Below, piece after piece: positions 58,693 through 64,000 of a DNA stretch of 64,000 nucleotides. Position numbers and translations under genes: made by a program. Position 1 is the first letter of the stretch. Each line of letters begins with the position of its first letter. The notes beneath the pieces are model-generated. The model made no database searches. It had not been told where the DNA came from and was given only the letters and a program-made list of their open reading frames with translations. The DNA is taken from the NCBI RefSeq assembly GCF_002900365.1, contig NZ_CP025979.1, positions 1,860,001 to 1,924,000 on the forward strand. Direction: 5' to 3'. The DNA is from Escherichia marmotae (GTDB lineage: Bacteria; Pseudomonadota; Gammaproteobacteria; Enterobacterales; Enterobacteriaceae).

Positions 58693-60118
58693 TAATGCCA
58701 GTCAGTTAAGCAACTGACTGGCTCTTTTTCGGGGCTGTGGGGTATTTCCAGGGCCTCTCCTTTACCGCTCTCGGGAAGGCTCTTTCCCTTCTTGTCGGTA
58801 ATTTCACAAGTTGTCCCATACTTGCAAGATCGCGCATCAGCTCCGGTATACGTCCCGGTGAAGCGCCCTGCAATGTCATCAGCATTCTCATCAGCATTCC
58901 GCATGATTCTGAGAAACTCAGTTGATTCGGCCAGTAACCTTTCAGATGTTCTGCCATTTTAATCATCTGATATCTCACCAGATTATAAGCCAGTAAGACA
59001 CCCCACAGCTCTTGCTCCACAAGTTCCGGCTTTTTACTTCTCAGCGTCAGCCTGCTCAGTTGCATCGTTTGTTTTATCTCCCTGTATCCCAGTTCGATTT
59101 CCCAGCGATGACTGTACAGATCCGCCATTTCTCCTCCGGGGAAGCGCATGGCGTCCGTCATCGACGTCAGCAGATGGCAGACTTTTCCTTTGTGCGTCAC
59201 GGTCAGCAGGCGGGCTGTCACCTCATTTCCCAGCCCCGGCCACTTTTTTCGTGCCTGCGGGCTGGTTTTCAGCTTCACCAGATGATCGCCTTTACCCAGT
59301 TTTCTGATCTCTTCATATTGCGCTCCCTTTCTGAGAGGGATCATCCAGTGGCGGTGTTCTCCCGCCTGGCTCCAGGCATTTAACAGTCCCAGTGAGTAAT
59401 AACCTTTATCCATTAACGTCAGGGTGTTATCGCCGGTTTGTTCTATAAGTTGCTCAGCAAGCTCATTTTCGCTGTTCTTCATCGTGCCGAAGGCTGCAGC
59501 CGTCAGCAGATGGCTGGTCAGTTCCATCTGGCAGACCATTTTGACCTGCGGGTAGAGCGCCGGGTTCCCGGCATGTGTCTGGCGGGGGAAGGCTGCATCG
59601 TTCTCTGGTGTATCCGGTGTGCGCCAGAACACACCATCGATGGCCAGCAGGGTCAGGCCGCACCAGTGCGGATGCGGCGTGGTGTTATGCCAGAGCTGCG
59701 CTGTTTTCGGGAACACGCGGCGGACAGCCTCACTTCCCAGACGCTGGCGGGCCTGAATAACGGCACTGGGGGCAACGAAGGGGCGATTGCCCGGCAGCAT
59801 GATGTCCAGGCGATTCACAATCTGGTGAAGAGGTTCTTTACGCTCAAGCGCCATGCCAACAATACACCAGACCATCATTTCGAGGGGAAGACGGCGCTTG
59901 CGTAGCGGTACAGTACCTGATTCGGCAAGGCAACGAGAGATGAGTTCGGGGTCGAGGCAATCCCCCAGAGAAGTCAGTGGGTTACGCAGAGAATCGTATC
60001 GGGATACCAAATCAAGGGCCTGTCCAATGAGCATAAAAAAATCCGGAAACGAGTGAGCGTTTCCGGATTCTTACACAGCCACTGGATCGGTCAACTGATC
60101 CTTAACTGATCGGCATTA
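58693..60118 (-). mobile_element. IS4
   Basis: The 1426-bp element is the exact length of IS4, with 18-bp-type imperfect terminal repeats (left TAATGCCAGTCAGTTAAG, right TAATGCCGATCAGTTAAG on the other strand). An 11-bp target duplication CCGCATTGGTG is present (58682-58692 and 60119-60129). It is inserted in allB in the same orientation as that gene, 37 bp upstream in gene sense from the IS1414 site. Confidence 0.95.
58706..60034 (-). CDS. insG: IS4 transposase InsG
   Basis: The 442-residue IS4 transposase is full length. DDE features of the IS4 family are visible: [14 protein letters not shown] (first Asp), [16 protein letters not shown] (second Asp), and the [19 protein letters not shown]-(2)R-(3)E-(6)K signature. 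The start is ATG 60034 ([16 protein letters not shown]). No interruption is seen, so the element may be functional. Confidence 0.96.
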   Translation of the reverse strand: MLIGQALDLVSRYDSLRNPLTSLGDCLDPELISRCLAESGTVPLRKRRLPLEMMVWCIVGMALERKEPLHQIVNRLDIMLPGNRPFVAPSAVIQARQRLGSEAVRRVFPKTAQLWHNTTPHPHWCGLTLLAIDGVFWRTPDTPENDAAFPRQTHAGNPALYPQVKMVCQMELTSHLLTAAAFGTMKNSENELAEQLIEQTGDNTLTLMDKGYYSLGLLNAWSQAGEHRHWMIPLRKGAQYEEIRKLGKGDHLVKLKTSPQARKKWPGLGNEVTARLLTVTHKGKVCHLLTSMTDAMRFPGGEMADLYSHRWEIELGYREIKQTMQLSRLTLRSKKPELVEQELWGVLLAYNLVRYQMIKMAEHLKGYWPNQLSFSESCGMLMRMLMTLQGASPGRIPELMRDLASMGQLVKLPTRRERAFPRAVKERPWKYPTAPKKSQSVA

Positions 60119-61283
60119 CCGCATTGGTGGCCATTAATTTGCCGAACATGGCCAGAGACATACCACGTTTCTGTACCGCTTCATCGAACATCACGTCCAT
60201 GCAGCTTTGCAGACCAGCGATACCGCCCCATGCTTTCATGATGTTACCGGCTTTCATTTCAGGAGGGCATGGAGAGTGGTCAGAAACCAGGCAGTCGATT
60301 TCACCGTTGAACAGTTTTTCCCACATGCCGTTCTGGTTTTCCAAATCGCGGATCGGCGGTGAACACTTCGCCAGAGTGCCTATTTCTTCAAACTGATCGG
60401 TATCCAGCACAAAGTAATGCGGGCAGGATTCACAGGTAACGTCCTGACCTTCCTGGCGCGCACGAGTCACTTCTTCAACACCTTCCGGGCTGCTGATGTG
60501 GCAAACGTGCAGACGGCAACCGGCAACTTTTGCCAGATACAGTACGCGGCGAATCGCTTCCACTTCCGTAAATACCGGGCGCGAAGCGACATAGTCATGC
60601 GCGGTTACGCGGCCTTCACGCTTCGCTTCTTCGCCCAGTTCGTCACAGATCAGCGCGTTTTCGCAGTGCACCAGCACCGGCTGACCCAGCTCGCCCAGCT
60701 TCTGCGCGCCTTTGAAGAACTGCCAGTCATTGACGTCACGGAAGTCATTGTCGATACCGCGATCGCCACAGGTTGCGACGAAGCATTTGAAGCCGACAAC
60801 GCCCACTTCATCCAGCTCATGCAGACGGTCGATGTTGTAAGACACCAGGCCACCGAGTTGTGCCGCATCGATAGTCAGCTTGCCTTTAGCGGCATCAAAC
60901 TTCAGTTCAATAGAAGCGCGGTCAACGGTAGCTGGCAACTGGTTGAGCGGCATTTCGATCATGGTGGTAATACCGCCTTTTGCCGCTGCGCGAGTGCCGG
61001 TTTCATAACCTTCCCAGTGGCTGCGACCTGGCTCAGAAATATGGGTGTGCGCATCAACCATGCCCGGAGAGACCACCAGACCAGACGCATCCATAATTTC
61101 TTTTGCATCGCCCAGCTCCTGACCGATAGCGGCAATTTTTCCGCCTTTAACGGCGATATCTACAACGCGAGCTTCATTTTCTAAAATGACAGTGCCGTTT
61201 TTAATAATTAAATCAAAAGACATAACAAACTCCTTGTAAAATACAGATTGGTTTTTTAACTCAATGTTCAATATCGGGATTAA

Positions 61284-62738
61284 TTAACCTGTGACTTTTT
61301 GTTCTCCTGTTTTTTCTATTGCTGTGCGTTTTTTTAATAAAGCGTAAGCCGCAAAGGCGACGATAACGCCGACAAACCATGAAATTCGAGATAATGGTTC
61401 CATGACCGGAATAAATTTACCGCCGAGAGATAAAATAACCGCCACCAGAGTTACTGAGAACGCGGTAAGGTTAAAGCCGTTATCGTAGTATTTAAAATCA
61501 CCGGATGCGGTATACAATTCATCAAGATTAATTTGCCCACGCATGACCACGAAATAGTGAGCCATCATAACACCAATTACCGGCCCCAGCATTCCGCCGA
61601 TAATATCGAGGAACAGATAAATACTGTCCTGATTTTCCATTAATTTCCACGGGCAGATCAGCAGGCTGATAATACTGGCAATCAGTACGCCGTTTTTATA
61701 GGTCAGTTTCGTCGGTGCAATAGCAGCAATCTGATAACCGGGCGGAATAATATTACCGGTGGCGTTAGTCGAAATGGTCGTCATCAGAATAACCAGTACC
61801 GCAAAGAATGAGGCGAACAGGCTGTCCCAACGTTGAACAATATCCAGCACGTTCCAGGTATCAGCGCCGTAATGAATACTGGCTCCGGCAATAATACTTA
61901 CCCCAGCAACCGCAAACAGAATATAGGCCACGACCAGACCCAGCGTTTGCCCCAGCGCCTGCTCACGAAACGAGTGGGCGTTTTGCGTAAAGTCGGATGC
62001 GCTTACCGCCGGCGCTGCCCAGACCGCAACCACCGCGTTTATCACCACCAGGAACAGGAAACCACTGTTTTCTGCTTTCTGTACACCACTGGGGATGTAG
62101 TCGAGGATTGGACCGATCCCAACCAACGAAATCGCCCAAATCGCCATGCCACCGAAAACGATATAGATGCACGGGTTAAGAATGGCGGTGAATTTATTTA
62201 AAACTTTGCCGCCACCGAAGCCAATTCCAACGTTAACCAGCCAAAAAAACAAGAAGGTAATCAGGCCGGGTAGAGAAAGTCCTAACAGAGTGAAATCACC
62301 ACCGAGAGTTAAAAACCCCGGCCAGATTTTGCCAATCAGGATCAAGCAGGCCAGTGACCCCGCGTAGCATTGCAGGCCAAACCACATGATAGCGGCAATA
62401 CCACCTCTTAATAATCCGGGAAACAGTGCGCCACGTACACCGTAAGAAGCACGCAGGATCATGGCAAATGGTACGCCGTATTTACTGCCCGCCGCACCGT
62501 TTAATACCATTACCGCTGCAATAAAAAAGGCACTAAGGATAATTGCCAGCATAATACTAAAGGTAGACAAGCCGAGAATAAAAAAGCCACCTACCATTAC
62601 GTAGTTGGGAACGTTATGTACCGACCCCATCCATAAGGTAAAATAGTTAAATGTTTTCCAGGTCCGCTGGTTTTGCGTTTTCGGTAATAGATCTTCGCTA
62701 TAGCCACGTTGCTGGAATAGTTTTCTCTGATGTTCCAT
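61284..62738 (-). CDS. allP: Allantoin permease AllP (YbbW)
   Basis: AllP imports allantoin through the inner membrane. The 484-residue protein is of the NCS1 (Mhp1-like) family with 12 hydrophobic helices. It begins MEHQRKLFQQRGYSEDLLPK, with the NCS1 segments FNYFTLWMGSVHNVPNYVMVGG and GSKYGVPFAMILRASYGVRG near helices 1 and 3. ATG 62738 follows aagaggga. It lies immediately upstream of allB in the operon and is intact. Confidence 0.95.
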   Translation of the reverse strand: MEHQRKLFQQRGYSEDLLPKTQNQRTWKTFNYFTLWMGSVHNVPNYVMVGGFFILGLSTFSIMLAIILSAFFIAAVMVLNGAAGSKYGVPFAMILRASYGVRGALFPGLLRGGIAAIMWFGLQCYAGSLACLILIGKIWPGFLTLGGDFTLLGLSLPGLITFLFFWLVNVGIGFGGGKVLNKFTAILNPCIYIVFGGMAIWAISLVGIGPILDYIPSGVQKAENSGFLFLVVINAVVAVWAAPAVSASDFTQNAHSFREQALGQTLGLVVAYILFAVAGVSIIAGASIHYGADTWNVLDIVQRWDSLFASFFAVLVILMTTISTNATGNIIPPGYQIAAIAPTKLTYKNGVLIASIISLLICPWKLMENQDSIYLFLDIIGGMLGPVIGVMMAHYFVVMRGQINLDELYTASGDFKYYDNGFNLTAFSVTLVAVILSLGGKFIPVMEPLSRISWFVGVIVAFAAYALLKKRTAIEKTGEQKVTG

Positions 62739-62935
62739 AAATCCCTCTTAATTTCACGTATTGAATAACGCTGTTTTAATCTAGCTATGAGGAACTAATA
62801 AAATAAAAAATAGATTTAATACTGAAGCAACATCGTTGGCTGCTTTCTTTTTTTACTGCAGGCCGAATCAATTATTTGATATCGGCCATTATTCATTGCG
62901 GGCATCGTAGCTTCATCAGCCATGATGCTCATTTA

Positions 62936-63814
62936 TCAGGCCAGTTTATGATTCGCCATTAATTCCAGCGCCTGCACTAACGCAGAGTGATCCAACTGGC
63001 TGCCGCCGTTTGCTGCACAGGTATTAAATAATTCCTGGCAGGTCGCGGTGTTTGGCAGATTCAGCGCCAGCGCTTTCGCACTTTGTAGCGCCAGGTTGAG
63101 ATCTTTCTGGTGCAGAGCGATTTTGAAGCCCGGATTAAAGGTGCGTTTAATCATACGCTCTCCGTGAACTTCCAGAATGCGCGAGGAAGCAAAGCCGCCC
63201 ATCAACGCCTGACGCACACGCACAGGATCAGCACCGGCTTTCGAAGCAAACAACAGGGCTTCAGAAACCGCTTCAATATTGAGCGCCACGATAATCTGGT
63301 TCGCCACTTTGCAGGTTTGACCGTCGCCGTTACCGCCCACGAGGGTGATATTTTTACCGAGCAGTTCAAACAGCGGTTTCACGCGTTCAAATACCGCTTC
63401 GTCACCGCCAACCATAATTGACAACGTCCCTTCACGCGCGCCAATTTCACCGCCGGAAACGGGCGCATCGAGATAATCACCACCCAGTTCATTTACCTGA
63501 CGAGCAAAACGTTTAGTTTCAATCGGTGAAATAGAACTCATATCAACAATGGTTTTGCCCTTCAGCGCAGCTTTAGTACAGCCATTGTCACCAAACAGAA
63601 CCTCTTCAACGTGCGGCGTATCCGGCACCATAATAAAAATGATGTCGGCAGCGTCCGTTACCTGGCGCGCGGTTTCGACATTAACGGCACCGAGTGACAG
63701 TAATTCATCAGCAACCGGTCCAATGGTCGTGACATGTAATTGATGACCGGCACGCGCCAGATTAATGGCCATCGGGGTGCCCATAATGCCTAAGCCAATA
63801 AATCCCAGTTTCAT
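62936..63814 (-). CDS. glxR: Tartronate semialdehyde reductase GlxR
   Basis: GlxR reduces tartronate semialdehyde, formed by glyoxylate carboligase, to D-glycerate with NAD(P)H. The 292-residue enzyme is of the beta-hydroxyacid dehydrogenase family. It shows GFIGLGIMGTPMAINLARAGH (Rossmann GxGxxG), DAPVSGGEIGAREGTLSIMVGG (substrate site) and the catalytic Lys in TCKVANQIIVALN. ATG 63814 follows aagagg. It lies between hyi and allP. Confidence 0.96.
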   Translation of the reverse strand: MKLGFIGLGIMGTPMAINLARAGHQLHVTTIGPVADELLSLGAVNVETARQVTDAADIIFIMVPDTPHVEEVLFGDNGCTKAALKGKTIVDMSSISPIETKRFARQVNELGGDYLDAPVSGGEIGAREGTLSIMVGGDEAVFERVKPLFELLGKNITLVGGNGDGQTCKVANQIIVALNIEAVSEALLFASKAGADPVRVRQALMGGFASSRILEVHGERMIKRTFNPGFKIALHQKDLNLALQSAKALALNLPNTATCQELFNTCAANGGSQLDHSALVQALELMANHKLA

Positions 63815-63913
63815 AATTAACCTCTTTTAAATGTCGCCATTCCTGAATTCAGACAACACGATCCCCTGCCGATGTTGCGGCCTAAAAAAGCATTGTCTGA
63901 ACAGCGTTACGTT

Positions 63914-64000
63914 TTAACGGTACGGTTCCATCCAGCGTAAACCGGCTTCCGTAGTGGTTTGGGGTTTATATTCACACCCAACCCAACCGTTGTAGTCAGA
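63914..64000 (-). CDS. hyi: Hydroxypyruvate isomerase Hyi (C-terminal end; gene runs off the right edge)
   Basis: The last 28 codons and TAA (63914-63916) are present, reading SDYNGWVGCEYKPQTTTEAG, then LRWMEPYR. This matches the C-terminus of the Hyi/OtnI isomerase family. Position before glxR in the gcl-hyi-glxR operon supports the name. Hyi interconverts hydroxypyruvate and tartronate semialdehyde. Confidence 0.88.
   Translation of the reverse strand, partial: SDYNGWVGCEYKPQTTTEAGLRWMEPYR

Larger units (their letters stand above)
57102..61223 (-). pseudogene. allB: Allantoinase AllB, interrupted by IS1414 and IS4
   Basis: AllB is the Zn-dependent allantoinase (453 aa in E. coli) that opens allantoin to allantoate. 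It survives in three pieces: 60130-61223 ([10 protein letters not shown]...MATNA with DAHTHI and [10 protein letters not shown]), 58656-58692 (ADIFGLQQKGR), and 57102-57332 ([12 protein letters not shown]...ILKHQQ). Removing both elements and one copy of each target duplication leaves exactly 1362 bp, 454 codons with the stop, so nothing else is lost. The IS4 copy ends translation after codon 365-368 (TNA then VMPIS). The truncated enzyme lacks the C-terminal domain and is probably inactive. Confidence 0.95.

Noticed and set aside
60417..61184. 255-codon plus-strand frame opposite allB
   Set aside because: It is a shadow of the allB fragment; no motif or start signal supports it.

Overview
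The window is chromosomal DNA of Escherichia coli. Almost every gene is recognisable as an E. coli core gene in the K-12 order, read in the reverse direction of the usual map. It is not K-12 itself: the large prophage next to argU and the sfm fimbrial cluster are missing, hokE is not interrupted by an IS, ylbE is intact, and two insertion sequences sit in allB. One of these is IS1414 carrying astA (EAST1 enterotoxin), a gene associated with diarrhoeagenic strains. Comparisons with K-12 are made from memory of the K-12 proteins, not by alignment.

Layout. 1-15.8 kb: the enterobactin region, with entC (partial), fepB, entS, fepDGC, fepE, entF, ybdZ, fes, fepA and entD. These genes make, export, re-import and break down the siderophore, with Fur-type operators in the divergent promoter regions. 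15.8-20.5 kb: a damaged hokE toxin locus under a LexA box, then ybdK, ybdJ, ybdF, nfsB and ybdG (mscM). 20.6-30.6 kb: pheP, then the Cus copper/silver efflux system (cusCFBA) and its sensor pair cusRS, arranged around a perfect Cus box. 30.8-36.9 kb: nfrB, nfrA and ybcH, a c-di-GMP-responsive exopolysaccharide export system that is also the phage N4 receptor.

36.9-39.2 kb: an AT-rich accessory islet holding an orphan Ig-like/lectin-like protein, decayed Cys-containing reading frames, emrE and a 3' fragment of a tyrosine integrase. It ends at tRNA-Arg(UCU), argU, and looks like the scar of a DLP12-type prophage. 39.3-46.2 kb: housekeeping genes folD, ybcJ, ybcI, cysS, ppiB, lpxH, a small membrane-protein gene, purE and purK.

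46.3-64 kb: the allantoin/glyoxylate region. ybcF, ylbF, ylbE and fdrA encode the oxamate carbamoyltransferase/carbamate kinase end of the pathway. allD, allC and allE run divergently from fdrA. glxK, ybbY, allB, allP, glxR and hyi (partial) read toward the left. allB is broken by IS1414 and IS4 inserted 37 bp apart, and fdrA has a one-base frameshift. Growth on allantoin through AllB and the oxamate branch is therefore probably lost, while the glyoxylate genes glxR and glxK remain intact.
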